Both the position numbers and the translations under genes were made by a program. DNA of 64,000 bases from NCBI RefSeq assembly GCF_011388215.1, contig NZ_CP049989.1:992001-1056000 (forward strand), read 5' to 3'. This DNA comes from Hydrogenophaga crocea. Lineage in GTDB: Bacteria > Pseudomonadota > Gammaproteobacteria > Burkholderiales > Burkholderiaceae_C. The notes under the pieces were generated by a model. It saw only the letters and a list, made by a program, of their open reading frames with translations. It was not told the origin of the DNA and did not search any database. Positions within the stretch are counted from its first letter, which is position 1. Each line of letters begins with the position of its first letter. Below are positions 11,350-20,450 of the stretch, one piece after another.

Positions 11350-12156
11350 ATGGCAACCCACGCCCACCGCGCCCCCGACGCGCCCACGCCCGGCGACGGC
11401 TATGTGCAGTCGTTCGCGCGCGGGCTCGAGGTGATCCGCTCGTTCAACGCCGAGGCGCCCGAGCAGACGCTGTCGGAAGTGGCCGCGCGCAGCGGCCTCA
11501 CGCGTGCGGGGGCGCGCCGCATCCTGCTCACGCTGCAGGCGCTGGGGTATGTGGAAAGCGATGGCAAGCTCTACCGGCTCACGCCGCGCATCCTCGACCT
11601 GGGCTTTGCCTACCTCACGTCCATGCCGATCTGGAACCTGGCCGAGCCGGTGATGGAGCGGCTCTCGGACAGCGTGGGCGAGAGCTGTTCGGCCGCGGTG
11701 CTCGACGGCGCCGACATCGTCTACGTGCTGCGCGTGCACACGCACAAGATCGTGGCGCTCAACCTCAACGTGGGCACGCGGCTGCCGGCCTGGTGCACCT
11801 CGCTGGGCCGGGTGCTGCTCGCGGGGCTCGACGACACGGCGGTGAAGGCGCGGCTGAAGGCGAGCGCGATCCAGGCCAACACGCGCCACACCGAGACCGA
11901 TCCGGCCGAACTGCTGGCGCGCGTCCAGCAGGTGCGCCGCCAGGGCTGGGCGCTGGTGAACCAGGAGCTCGAAGAGGGTCTGATCTCGATCGCCGCGCCG
12001 GTGCGCAGCCGCACGGGGCAGGTGGTGGCCGCGCTCAACGTCTCGGGCCAGGCCAACCGCACCAACGCCACGGTGATGAAGGAGCAGCTGCTGCCGCGGC
12101 TGCGCGAGGCGGCGGACGAGGTGTCGGCCTTGCTGGCGAGGACGGGGCGGCGCTGA
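11350..12156 (+). CDS. IclR-family regulator, PcaR/PobR type
   Basis: 268 residues: an N-terminal winged HTH (about 18-80, TLSEVAARSGLTRAGARRIL) and the C-terminal IclR effector domain (about 90-260), with LPAWCTSLGRVLLAG and the late VNQELEEGLISIAAPV motifs. YVQSFARGLEVIRSF near the start is the usual entry of beta-ketoadipate regulators such as PcaR, PcaU and PobR. It is divergent from pcaIJF and separated by a palindrome plus direct repeats, so it most likely activates or represses that operon in response to beta-ketoadipate or a related acid. ATG 11350 was preferred over an upstream TTG lying inside the operator. Confidence 0.88.
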   Translation: MATHAHRAPDAPTPGDGYVQSFARGLEVIRSFNAEAPEQTLSEVAARSGLTRAGARRILLTLQALGYVESDGKLYRLTPRILDLGFAYLTSMPIWNLAEPVMERLSDSVGESCSAAVLDGADIVYVLRVHTHKIVALNLNVGTRLPAWCTSLGRVLLAGLDDTAVKARLKASAIQANTRHTETDPAELLARVQQVRRQGWALVNQELEEGLISIAAPVRSRTGQVVAALNVSGQANRTNATVMKEQLLPRLREAADEVSALLARTGRR

Positions 12157-12171
12157 GGGCCCGCGCCCGGC

Positions 12172-12993
12172 TCACCGCGTACCCAACACCCCCCGCGGCG
12201 CACACCCGAACTGCTTGGCGAACATCTTGCCGAAGGCCGATGCGCTGCCGTAGCCGAGCTGGTCGGCCAGTTGCCCCACGTTCAGCCCCTGGTCGGCCAG
12301 CGCGAAGGCGCGCATCAGCCGCAGCTGCTGGCGCCAGCGGTGCAGGCTGAGCCCGGTTTCCTGCGGGAACAGGCGGATCACGCTGCGTTCGGACAGGCCC
12401 ACGCGCCGCCCGAGCTCGGCGATCGGCTGGGTGTTGCCCGGGTCGGCGATCAGCAGCCGGCACAGGCGCGCCAGGCGCTTGTCGGTGGGCAGCCTCAGCG
12501 ACAGCGGCCGGCGCTCGAGCCGGCCCACCTCGTCGACGATCAGGTCCATCACCCGGCCCTCGGGGCTGTAGAGCCCGTAGGCCGGCGGGATCGACATGGC
12601 CCGCAGGATCAGCTCGCGCAGCAGCGGCGTCACCGCGAGCACGTGGCAGTCCTCGTCCTGCCCGGGCACGGTGCCGGTCCAGAAGTAGAGCGTGCGCATT
12701 TCCACCGCCGTGTCCATGCGGATCTCGTGCTCCACCTGCGCGGGCATCCACATGGCGTGGCTGGGCGGGATGGTCCAGAGCACGCCCCGGGCGCGGATGG
12801 TCATGACGCCCTGGGTCGCGTAGATGAGCTGGTCGCGGTCGTGGCGGTGGGCGGCGATGACCACGCCCGCGGGATCGGAGCGCGCGAGCGCGGCCACCGG
12901 GCGCGGCGCGCGGTTGGCGGCCTGGGCGTTCGGGTGGGGGCTGGCGGGCGCGGCACGCGGCGCGCGATCGGAGGTTGGCGGTTCTGGACGCAT
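12172..12993 (-). CDS. AraC-family transcriptional regulator with cupin sensor
   Basis: 273 residues. The N-terminal half is a small cupin (HRHDRDQLIYATQGVMTIR, then PPSHAMWMPAQVEHEI) and the C-terminal 100 residues hold two AraC helix-turn-helix motifs (IAELGRRVGLSERSVIRLF and VGQLADQLGYGSASAFGKMF). This architecture is typical of regulators that control a divergently encoded exporter, and an MFS gene starts 52 bp away on the other strand. The start at 12993 gives a short low-complexity leader before the cupin; upstream in-frame starts would overlap the MFS gene. Confidence 0.9.
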   Translation of the reverse strand: MRPEPPTSDRAPRAAPASPHPNAQAANRAPRPVAALARSDPAGVVIAAHRHDRDQLIYATQGVMTIRARGVLWTIPPSHAMWMPAQVEHEIRMDTAVEMRTLYFWTGTVPGQDEDCHVLAVTPLLRELILRAMSIPPAYGLYSPEGRVMDLIVDEVGRLERRPLSLRLPTDKRLARLCRLLIADPGNTQPIAELGRRVGLSERSVIRLFPQETGLSLHRWRQQLRLMRAFALADQGLNVGQLADQLGYGSASAFGKMFAKQFGCAPRGVLGTR

Positions 12994-13045
12994 ATCTGGC
13001 GGTCTTGATTGTGCCGGCCATCGCGCGGCCCCCGAAGATCGCGCC

Positions 13046-14230
13046 ATGCACAACCGACCGACGCAGATCCTCCTCAACATCGGGCACGCGCTCGACCACC
13101 TGATGCTGCTGATCTTCGCCACCGCGGTCACCCGCATCGCGGCCGATTTCGGGCTCGCGCGCTGGGAAGACCTCATGCCCTATGGCGTGGCGGCGTTCTT
13201 CTTCTTCGGCGTGGGCTCGCTGCCCGCGGGCAAGCTGGGCGACCAGTGGGGCCGGCGCAAGATGATGCTGGTGTTCTTCTTCGGCATGGGCCTGGCGTCG
13301 CTGCTCGTGGCGGCCACGCAGACGCCGCTGCAGATGGCGTTTGCGCTCGCGCTGCTCGGGGCCTTCGCGTCCATCTACCACCCGGTGGGCATTCCCATGC
13401 TGGTGCAGGGCGCGCCGCGGCCGGGCTGGACCATCGGCGTCAACGGCCTCGCGGGCAACCTCGGCGTGGCCGGGGCGGCCGTGGCCACGGGCTTTCTCAT
13501 GCAGTACGCGGGCTGGCGCACGGCCTTCGTGGTGCCGGGCCTGGTGTGCCTGGCGTGCGGCCTGCTGTTCGCGCTGCACGGCACGCGCGAAGCCGCCGCG
13601 CCCGCCGCGAAGAAAAAGGCCGCAGGCCACGCGCCCCACGGCGTGTCGCTGGCGCGGCTGTTCCTGGTGATGACCATGGCCGCCACCAGCGGCAGCCTGC
13701 TGTTCAACCTGTCCACCAACGCGAACTTCGAGCTGCTCACCGACCGGCTGCAGGGCATCGCGCAAGACCCCGCGCGCATCGGCGTGCTGCTGGCCGCCGT
13801 GTACACCGCGGCCTCGGTCACGCAGCTCGTGGTGGGCTACCTGATCGATCGCCACGCGCTCAAGACGCTCTACATGGGCGTGATCGCGATCCAGGCGCTG
13901 CTGCTGGTGCTGGCCACCACGCTCAGCGGCTGGGCGTTCCTGGCCATCCAGTTCCTGTTCATGGCGGCCATCTTCGGCGCCATTCCGTTCACCGACGCGC
14001 TGATCGTGCGCTACGTGGACGACGCCATGCGCTCGCGCGTGGCGGGCATGCGGCTCGCGGTGTCGCTGGGGGCGAGTTCGGTGGCGGTGTGGCTGATCGG
14101 GCCGGTGGTGAAGAACGCGGGCTTCACCGCGCTGCTGGGCGTGATGGCCGCGACCTCGGTGGTCACGCTGCTGGTGCTCACGCAGTTGCCGGGCGCGCCC
14201 GTTCAGGGGGCGGCCGCGCACCAGCGGTAG
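13046..14230 (+). CDS. MFS transporter
   Basis: 394-residue major facilitator protein with about 12 predicted transmembrane helices. The loop between helices 2 and 3 carries a recognisable MFS motif A variant (GKLGDQWGRRKMM), and a charged central loop (AKKKAAGHAPHG) separates the halves. Its N-terminus (LLNIGHALDHLMLLIF) resembles the fosmidomycin-resistance-like branch. Divergent from the AraC/cupin regulator that probably controls it. Its last 28 bases overlap the 3' end of the convergent membrane-protein gene, so the two share coding DNA on opposite strands. Substrate unknown. Confidence 0.88.
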   Translation: MHNRPTQILLNIGHALDHLMLLIFATAVTRIAADFGLARWEDLMPYGVAAFFFFGVGSLPAGKLGDQWGRRKMMLVFFFGMGLASLLVAATQTPLQMAFALALLGAFASIYHPVGIPMLVQGAPRPGWTIGVNGLAGNLGVAGAAVATGFLMQYAGWRTAFVVPGLVCLACGLLFALHGTREAAAPAAKKKAAGHAPHGVSLARLFLVMTMAATSGSLLFNLSTNANFELLTDRLQGIAQDPARIGVLLAAVYTAASVTQLVVGYLIDRHALKTLYMGVIAIQALLLVLATTLSGWAFLAIQFLFMAAIFGAIPFTDALIVRYVDDAMRSRVAGMRLAVSLGASSVAVWLIGPVVKNAGFTALLGVMAATSVVTLLVLTQLPGAPVQGAAAHQR

Positions 14231-16011
14231 ACCTCGCCCTGCCAGCGCTGCGCGAAGCCCGCGGGGCAGTCGCCCGCGGCGATCGGCAGCACGAGGTCTT
14301 TCAGGCCCTGGGCGCGCGCGTAATCGCCCCAGGCGGCGGCCTGGGCGGGCAGGGCGCGCACGGCGGCGTAGCGCGCACTCCACTGCGCGTGGAAGGCCGG
14401 CGCCCACATGGCGGCGGCGCCCTGTTTCCAGTCGACCCAGACCGGGTGCCGGGTGCGCGAGAAGAAGGGCTCGAAGCTGCGGTCCAGCGGCACCAGGAAC
14501 ACGCGGTCCGCGGGCGCGGCCCGCACCGCCGCCACGAGCGCGTCGAGGTCGCGCGTCTGGGCCGTCACCGGCACCTTGGGCGGGCGGTGGTAGGCCGCAT
14601 GCAGGTGCGTGGCGGCGGTGATCAGCACGAGCAGCGCGAGCGCCAGCGTGCGCGCGGCCTCGCCGCGCCGCCACAGCCACAGGAACACGGGCAGGGCCAG
14701 CCAGCGCAGCGTGTGCAGCGCGCCGCCGGCCTGGCTCCAGAGGTCGAAGCCCAGCATGGCGAGCGCGAGCGCGGCCACGGCCCAGGGCGCGGCGCGATGC
14801 AGCGCCGCGTGCGCGCCCCAGCGCGCCTGGCCCATCAGCACCGCCAGGCCCAGGCCCGCCACGGCGAGCAGCAACTCGGCCGGCTCGCGCACGCCGTCGA
14901 GCAAGCCCAGCAGCACCAGCAGGCCGAGCACCGCGCGCGCCGGTTCGCGCGCCTGCGCGGCCAGCGCCGTGCCCGCGGCCAGCATCAGCACCACCGAGAA
15001 GAACTGGATCAGGCCGTCGATGCGCAGCAGGTGCAGGTTGAACACCAGCCGGTGCGGCCAGGCGTAGGGCAGCACCAGGCCCACGGCGAAGACGGCCAGC
15101 GGGACCAGCAGCGCGGTGCGCCAGAAACGCGGCGCGGGCAGCACCGCGGTGGCCAGCCCGCCGCCCGCCAGCAGCAGGCCGAACTGCACCGCCTTGCGGC
15201 GGTCGATCGCTTCGGCCAGGAAGTGGTCGGGGTAGTAGAGGCGGATGTAGGCGAGGTAGTCGAAGTCCACCACGGCGCCGTGCAGGGTCTGCCCGATCGC
15301 GAGCAGCACCGGCGTGGCCGCCAGCAGCCAGCCCGCGGCCAGGCGCGCCACGGGCGCGGGGCGCCAGGCCTCGGCGCCGGCCTGCCACCACAGCGCGGCC
15401 AGCACCGCCAGCAGCCAGAGGCCCACGAAGGCGTTGATGGCGAAGCAGATGCCCGCGCACAACCCCGCCAGCAGCCAGCGGCGCGACTGCATCGCCAGCA
15501 GCGCGCCCAGCAGCGGGCCCCAGGTCATCTCGGAGTGCGAGAAGTAGCCGATGAAGAGGCCATGGTCGCCGATGGGGGACGAGCCCGATATCCAGGGGCT
15601 GCACACCGTGGCCAGCAGCGCCAGCGCGGCCAGGCGCGGCGTGCCCAGCAGGCGCGCCTGCCACAGCGCCAGCGCCACGATGGCCGCGGCGCGCGACAGC
15701 GCGTAGGCGATGTGCATGTCGCGCTCCAGCGTTTCGGGCGAGGTCAGCCCCTGCATGAGCATCCACACGCCCGAGCGGAAGTGGCGCAGCGACTGCGTGA
15801 AGGCGTCGTTCGCGAGTTCGGGCGCGTCGAACCAGCGCAGCGCGAGCGGGATGTGGAAGACGTTGTTGCCGATGCCGAAGGTGAAGCCCGTGAACACCAG
15901 CGAGAGCGCCAGGGCCCCGAGGGCCGCGGCCCAGAGCAGGGGGGCGCGGGCTGCGCCGGGCGTGGGCGGGGGGGCGAAGTGGCCGGCGGCGTCGGTGCGC
16001 GTTGCGCTCAT
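14203..16011 (-). CDS. Polytopic membrane protein, function unknown
   Basis: 602 residues with roughly 11-13 hydrophobic segments and a C-terminal soluble domain of about 130 residues (from TAQTRDLDALV). The overall plan of many helices, conserved charged loops early (FGIGNNVFHIPL, PIGDHGLFIGYFSHSEM) and a terminal periplasmic domain resembles GT-C glycosyltransferase-fold or DUF6798-like proteins, but I see no definitive catalytic motif. The late WVDWKQG stretch suggests a ligand-binding pocket. It is convergent and overlapping with the MFS gene. No neighbour gives a pathway; treat the glycosyltransferase idea as weak. Confidence 0.7.
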   Translation of the reverse strand: MSATRTDAAGHFAPPPTPGAARAPLLWAAALGALALSLVFTGFTFGIGNNVFHIPLALRWFDAPELANDAFTQSLRHFRSGVWMLMQGLTSPETLERDMHIAYALSRAAAIVALALWQARLLGTPRLAALALLATVCSPWISGSSPIGDHGLFIGYFSHSEMTWGPLLGALLAMQSRRWLLAGLCAGICFAINAFVGLWLLAVLAALWWQAGAEAWRPAPVARLAAGWLLAATPVLLAIGQTLHGAVVDFDYLAYIRLYYPDHFLAEAIDRRKAVQFGLLLAGGGLATAVLPAPRFWRTALLVPLAVFAVGLVLPYAWPHRLVFNLHLLRIDGLIQFFSVVLMLAAGTALAAQAREPARAVLGLLVLLGLLDGVREPAELLLAVAGLGLAVLMGQARWGAHAALHRAAPWAVAALALAMLGFDLWSQAGGALHTLRWLALPVFLWLWRRGEAARTLALALLVLITAATHLHAAYHRPPKVPVTAQTRDLDALVAAVRAAPADRVFLVPLDRSFEPFFSRTRHPVWVDWKQGAAAMWAPAFHAQWSARYAAVRALPAQAAAWGDYARAQGLKDLVLPIAAGDCPAGFAQRWQGEVYRWCAAAP

Positions 16012-16172
16012 GTCGGAACCTGTTCTGTCCGCGGCTGATGGCGCCCGGCGGCGCGCGAAATGCTATCACGCACCCCCCTCTGAAAAACTGATTTCCGCGC
16101 GCCGGGTTGCGGCGCGGGGCGGGCCTTGCACACACTCGGCCGCCTCGACAGACCACAACAGGAGACAAGCAC

Positions 16173-17096
16173 GTGAGCGCCACACTCGGATGGATCGGCC
16201 TCGGCCGCATGGGCGAAGCCATGGTGAAGAAACTGCTGCAGGCCGGGCACACCGTGCAGGTGTGGAACCGCACCCGCAGCAAGGCCGAGCCGCTGGCCGA
16301 ATACGGCGCGACCGTGGTGAACAGCAAGCTCGACCTCGCGGGCTGCGACACCGTTTTCACCATGGTGTCCACCACCGACGACCTGAAGGAAGTGCTGTTC
16401 GGCGACGGCGGCGTGCTCACCGGGGCCACCCGGCCCAAGACCGTGATCGACAGCTCGTCGATCTCGCAGGAAGGCTCGGCCGAGATCCGCGCGCGGCTCG
16501 AGGCCATGGGCGTGAACTACCTGTGTGCGCCCGTGTCGGGCAACGCCAAGGTGGCCAAGGCCGGCAAGCTGCTGCTGGTGGCCTCCGGCCCCAAGGCCCT
16601 GTACGACGCCAACGAGCCCTACCTCGCCGCGATGTCGCGCAAGGCCATGTGGGTGGGCGAGGGCGAGCTGGCCCGGGTCTGGAAGATCGCGCACAACACC
16701 ATGTTCGGCGTGATCATCCAGAGCCTGTGCGAGATCACCGTGCTGGCCGAGAAGGCCGGCATCCCGCGCCACGTGTTCCTCGAGAGCATCAACGACTCGG
16801 TGCTGGGCAGCATGTACACGCGCTACAAGACGCCGGTGCTGACCAACCTGACGTTCGAGCAGGTGACCTTCACGCCCAAGCTGCTGCTCAAGGACATGGA
16901 CCTGGGTCTGGGCGCGGGCAAGGCGCACGGCGTGCCCATGCCCTCGGCCGCGGCCACGCGCGAGAGCATCGCGCGCATGGTGGGCCGGGGCCACGACGAC
17001 GTGGACTTCGCGATCCTGCTGCAGGAGACCGCGGCCGACGCGGGCCTGACGATCGCGCCGCTCAACGTGCCGGTCGGCGACGGCCTGAGCAGCTGA
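16173..17096 (+). CDS. NAD(P)-dependent beta-hydroxyacid dehydrogenase (3-HIBADH family)
   Basis: 307 residues. The N-terminal Rossmann fold has WIGLGRMGEAMVKKLLQAGH, followed by the family substrate loop CAPVSGNAKVAKAGKL and the catalytic lysine region VWKIAHNTMFG. Members oxidise 3-hydroxyisobutyrate, tartronate, or reduce succinic or glyoxylic semialdehyde. The start is a GTG at 16173 after GGAGACAAG (16161-16169). It begins a same-strand run with an amidohydrolase, a Bug protein, a second paralogue of itself and maleylacetate reductase, so it probably acts on a ring-cleavage or side-chain product of an imported aromatic or amide. Exact substrate not deducible. Confidence 0.85.
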   Translation: MSATLGWIGLGRMGEAMVKKLLQAGHTVQVWNRTRSKAEPLAEYGATVVNSKLDLAGCDTVFTMVSTTDDLKEVLFGDGGVLTGATRPKTVIDSSSISQEGSAEIRARLEAMGVNYLCAPVSGNAKVAKAGKLLLVASGPKALYDANEPYLAAMSRKAMWVGEGELARVWKIAHNTMFGVIIQSLCEITVLAEKAGIPRHVFLESINDSVLGSMYTRYKTPVLTNLTFEQVTFTPKLLLKDMDLGLGAGKAHGVPMPSAAATRESIARMVGRGHDDVDFAILLQETAADAGLTIAPLNVPVGDGLSS

Positions 17097-17109
17097 GGCG
17101 GGGCCGGTC

Positions 17110-18462
17110 ATGGCAGCGCGTGCACAGCGCACCCTGATCCGCGGCGCCAGCATCGTCACCATGGACGCGCAGGGCGACCTGCCCGTGGGCGACCTGCTGG
17201 TGGCCGGCGACACCATCGAGGCCATCGCGCCGCGGCTGGCGGTGGACGACGCGCAGGTCGTCGACGCCAGCGGCTGCATCCTGGTGCCGGGCTTCATCAA
17301 CGCCCACATGCACACCTGGCAGACCGCGCTGCGCGGCCTGGCCGCCAACTGGACCCTGCTGCAGTACTTCAAGAACATGCACGCGGGCCTGGCCACGGTG
17401 TTCGCGCCCGAAGACCTGCACATCGCCACGCTGGTGGGCGCGCTCAACCAGCTCAACTGCGGCACCACCACGCTGGTGGACTGGTGCCACAACAACCCCA
17501 CGCCCGCGCACAACGACGCGGCGGTGGACGCGTTGCTGCAATCGGGCATTCGCGCGGCCTTCTTCCACGGCACGCCCAAGCCCGATCCCAAGCCGGGCCA
17601 GACGCCGTTCTGGGAGGTGCCGCACCCGCGCGCCGAGGTCGAGCGGCTGCTCAAGGCCCACCAGGGCCGGCCGCTGCTGCAGGTCCACGCCGCGGTGCTG
17701 GGCCCGCACTACAGCACGCTCGACGTGGCGGTGCACGACTTCCGCATGGCCAAGGAGCTCGGGCTGATCGCCTCGCTGCACCAGGGCGGCGGGCCGGCGC
17801 GCACGCCCGACGGCTGGGAGCGTCTGGAGGCCCTGGGCCTGCTGGGCGAGCAGATCAACATCGTGCACGGCCACGCGCTCACCGACGAGCAGCTCCAGCG
17901 CTTCTGCGACCTGGGCATGAGCTTCTCGGCCGCGGCCGAGAGCGAGATGTCGCAGGGCCATGGCCACCCGCTCACCGGGCGGCTGCGCGGCTTCGGGCGC
18001 GCGCCCTCGCTGGGCGTGGACCTGGAGAGCGTGATGAGCGGCGACATGATCAGCCAGGCCCGCATCGCGCTGGGCATCCAGCGCAGCCTGGACAACGTGG
18101 CGCACCGCGCGGCGCACGGCACCATCCCCGACACGTCCACCATCACCACGCGCGAGGCCCTGGCCTGGATCACGGTGGAGGGCGCGCGCATGCTGCGCCA
18201 GCTCGACCGCCTCGGCACCCTGGCCCCGGGCAAGCAGGCCGACCTGGTGCTGATCCGCGCCGACGACCTCAACATGCAGCCGGTGCACGACCCCGTGAGC
18301 GCGGTGGTGTTCCAGGCCACGCTGGCCAACATCGACAGCGTCATGGTGGCCGGCGAATGGCGCAAGCGCGAAGGCCGCCTGCTGGGCGTGGACCTGCCGC
18401 CGCTGCTGGCCGCGCTGCGCGCCTCCGGACAAAAAATCACGCAGGCCATGGGTTTGACTTGA
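17110..18462 (+). CDS. Amidohydrolase, AtzA/SsnA/TrzN-like subgroup
   Basis: 450-residue metal-dependent hydrolase. The beta-barrel metal site begins with FINAHMHTWQ (near 62-71); further ligands are the His in HQGGG, the His in NIVHGHALTD and the Asp in LGVDLESVMSGDM. The C-terminal strand domain (GTLAPGKQADLVLI) is typical of cytosine deaminase/AtzA-type enzymes that remove amino, chloro or alkylamino groups from heteroaromatic rings. The usual catalytic Glu/His pair must be checked by alignment. It starts 13 bp after the dehydrogenase gene and precedes a Bug binding protein, which suggests a role on an imported nitrogenous compound. Confidence 0.8.
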   Translation: MAARAQRTLIRGASIVTMDAQGDLPVGDLLVAGDTIEAIAPRLAVDDAQVVDASGCILVPGFINAHMHTWQTALRGLAANWTLLQYFKNMHAGLATVFAPEDLHIATLVGALNQLNCGTTTLVDWCHNNPTPAHNDAAVDALLQSGIRAAFFHGTPKPDPKPGQTPFWEVPHPRAEVERLLKAHQGRPLLQVHAAVLGPHYSTLDVAVHDFRMAKELGLIASLHQGGGPARTPDGWERLEALGLLGEQINIVHGHALTDEQLQRFCDLGMSFSAAAESEMSQGHGHPLTGRLRGFGRAPSLGVDLESVMSGDMISQARIALGIQRSLDNVAHRAAHGTIPDTSTITTREALAWITVEGARMLRQLDRLGTLAPGKQADLVLIRADDLNMQPVHDPVSAVVFQATLANIDSVMVAGEWRKREGRLLGVDLPPLLAALRASGQKITQAMGLT

Positions 18463-18487
18463 CCCACCCCCGCCGCGCTGCGCGCGA

Positions 18488-18564
18488 CCCCCTCAAGGGG
18501 GCGGCACCTGCGGCCCGGCAAAGCCGGTTCCCCGGTGCCACTGGATTGCGCCGCTGGTGGCGCA
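18488..18564. repeat. Triple-hairpin intergenic element
   Basis: Three consecutive inverted repeats fill the gap between the amidohydrolase and Bug genes. The first is CCCCCT-CA-AGGGGG (18488-18501). The second is nested, with outer arms GGCACC (18503-18508) and GGTGCC (18534-18539) and inner arms CCGGC-AAA-GCCGG (18515-18527). The third is TGCGCC-N6-GGCGCA (18547-18564). No T-run follows, so it is not a simple terminator. It looks like a REP-type or mRNA-stabilising element; sequences of this appearance are, from memory, common in Comamonadaceae genomes. Only one copy was noticed here. Confidence 0.65.
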
Positions 18565-18601
18565 GTCGGGTGGCCTGTTTCAACCATCAGGAGACAAGCA
18601 G

Positions 18602-19570
18602 ATGAAGAAAACGTGGAACAGGATCTGGTTGCTCGCCGCCATCGGCGCGCTGGCGGCCGGTTCGGCCTGGGCGCAGAGCGGCAACAAGCCCATCACCTTC
18701 CTGGTGCCCTTCACCGCGGGCAGCGGCACCGACATCGTGGCGCGGCTGGTGGCCGAGACGATGCAGCGCAACATGGGCCAGACCATCGTGGTGGAGAACC
18801 GCCCCGGCGCGGGCGGCAGCATCGCCTCGGCCCAGGTGGCGCGCGCCGAGGCCGACGGCCACCTGGTGCTGATCCCCTCGTCCAGCCACGCGGTCAACCC
18901 GGCCGTGTACCCCAGCCTGCCCTACGACACGCTGCGCGACCTCACGGGCGTGACCGCGCTGGCGGCGCTGCCCAACGTGATGGTCACGTCCGCCGGCAAG
19001 GGCTACAAGAGCGTGGCCGACGCGGTGGCCGCGGCCAAGGCCAAACCGGGCCAGCTCAACTACGCCTCGGCCGGCGTGGGCAGCGCCACCCACCTCAACG
19101 CCGAGAAGTTCCGGCTGCAGGCCGGCATCGAAGCCACGCACGTGCCCTACCGCGGCACCCCCGAGGCCCTGGCCGACGTGATGGGCGAGCGCGTGGACTG
19201 GTTCTTCTCGCCGCTGTCCTCGGCGCTGCCGCTGATCCGCGACGGCAAGGTGGTGCCGCTGGCCGTGAGCACGGCCACGCGCCACGCCGCCTTGCCCAAC
19301 GTGCCCACCACGGTCGAGGCCGGCGTGCCGGGCTCGGACTTCGTGTTCTGGGTCGGCATGGTGGTGAGCGCGAAGACGCCGCCGGCCATCGTCGAGCGGC
19401 TGCACGCCGAAGCCACCAAGGCCCTGGCCGACCCCGCCGTGGTCGAGCGCCTGGGCCGCCAGGGGGCCGTGCCCTATCCCATGGGCACGGCCGAATTCAA
19501 CCAGTTCATCCGCACCGAGATGGACGCCGCCGCCCGCATCGCGCGCGCGGCCAACCTCAAACCGCAATGA
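18602..19570 (+). CDS. Bug/TctC-family binding protein
   Basis: 322-residue periplasmic binding protein with a cleavable signal sequence (about 1-25, ending SAWA-Q). Family blocks: FLVPFTAGSGTDIVAR, ENRPGAGGSIASAQ, YDTLRDLTGVT and the binding-loop region HVPYRGTPEALADVMGERVDWFF. The ATG follows GGAGACAAG (18590-18598). It is translationally coupled (4-bp ATGA overlap) to the following beta-hydroxyacid dehydrogenase, tying its ligand to that pathway. No TctAB membrane genes are in the window. Confidence 0.92.
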   Translation: MKKTWNRIWLLAAIGALAAGSAWAQSGNKPITFLVPFTAGSGTDIVARLVAETMQRNMGQTIVVENRPGAGGSIASAQVARAEADGHLVLIPSSSHAVNPAVYPSLPYDTLRDLTGVTALAALPNVMVTSAGKGYKSVADAVAAAKAKPGQLNYASAGVGSATHLNAEKFRLQAGIEATHVPYRGTPEALADVMGERVDWFFSPLSSALPLIRDGKVVPLAVSTATRHAALPNVPTTVEAGVPGSDFVFWVGMVVSAKTPPAIVERLHAEATKALADPAVVERLGRQGAVPYPMGTAEFNQFIRTEMDAAARIARAANLKPQ

Positions 19571-20430
19571 GCCAAAGCATCCACGTCATCGGCGTCGGCA
19601 AGATGGGCCTGCCCATGGCCCGCCACCTGCTCGCCGCAGGCCACGCCGTGTCGGTCGAAGACCCCTCGGCCGAGCGCCTGGCGCTGGCCTGCGAGGCCGG
19701 CCTCACCGTGGCCGACCGTCTCGCGCAGGCCGCGGTGGTGGTTTCGTCGCTGCCGCACGATGGCGCGCTGCTTGCCGTGGCCGAGCGCGTGGCCGCGCAC
19801 GCGGCCCGCGGCGCCGCCTGGATCGACACCAGCACCGTCTCGCCCGCGGCCTCGGCGCGCGCGGCCGAGGCCTGCGAGCGCGCCGGCGTGATGCACCTGC
19901 GCTGCACCGTCTCGGGCAACAACCACATGGCTGAAGCGGCCCAGCTCACGGTGATGGCCTCGGGCCCGCGCGCCTTGCACGAGCGGCTGCTGCCGCTGCT
20001 GCGCTGCTGGGGCCCGAACCACTTCTGGCTCGGCGAGGCCGAGCAGGCCCGGCTCATGAAGCTGGTGGTCAACCTCATGATCGCGCAGACCAGCGCCATG
20101 CTGGCCGAGGCGCTCACGCTGGGCCAGAAGGGCGGCCTCGCCTGGCAGGACCTGTGGCAGGTGATCGGCGCCAGCGCCGTGGCCTCGCCCATCGTGAAGG
20201 CCAAGAGCGTGCAGCTTTCGCAGAACGACTACACGCCCACCTTCACCGTGGGCCAGATGAACAAGGACATCGACCTCATCCTCGCCGAGGGCGCGCGGCT
20301 GCAGGTACCGCTCACGCAGACCGCGGCCACGCGCCAGCTCATGGCCTCGGCGCAGGCGCAGGGCGACGCCGAACTCGATTACGCGGCCATCATCCGCGTG
20401 CTGCAGCGGGCCTCGGGCCTGGCGGTGTGA
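19567..20430 (+). CDS. NAD(P)-dependent beta-hydroxyacid dehydrogenase, second copy
   Basis: 287 residues of the 3-hydroxyisobutyrate dehydrogenase family: dinucleotide loop VIGVGKMGLPMARHLLAAGH, substrate loop CTVSGNNHMAEAAQL and catalytic-lysine helix MKLVVNLMIAQTSAM. The C-terminal helical domain ends with VGQMNKDIDLIL, close to the family FKxDL motif. It is clearly diverged from the paralogue at 16173, so the two probably have different substrates. The start overlaps the Bug stop (ATGA), and maleylacetate reductase follows 20 bp downstream. Confidence 0.85.
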   Translation: MSQSIHVIGVGKMGLPMARHLLAAGHAVSVEDPSAERLALACEAGLTVADRLAQAAVVVSSLPHDGALLAVAERVAAHAARGAAWIDTSTVSPAASARAAEACERAGVMHLRCTVSGNNHMAEAAQLTVMASGPRALHERLLPLLRCWGPNHFWLGEAEQARLMKLVVNLMIAQTSAMLAEALTLGQKGGLAWQDLWQVIGASAVASPIVKAKSVQLSQNDYTPTFTVGQMNKDIDLILAEGARLQVPLTQTAATRQLMASAQAQGDAELDYAAIIRVLQRASGLAV

Positions 20431-20450
20431 AGCCGCGGGAGAATCGGACC

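Noticed and set aside
12035..16507. 1490-codon open frame on the minus strand and a 1009-codon one on the plus strand (13009-16038)
   Set aside because: High-GC shadow frames through the AraC, MFS, membrane-protein and dehydrogenase genes; Arg/Ala/Gly-rich, no domains, while the other strands and frames hold recognisable proteins.
18488..18539. Rho-independent terminator after the amidohydrolase gene
   Set aside because: The hairpins are strong but no T-run follows, and the next gene on the same strand appears co-transcribed.
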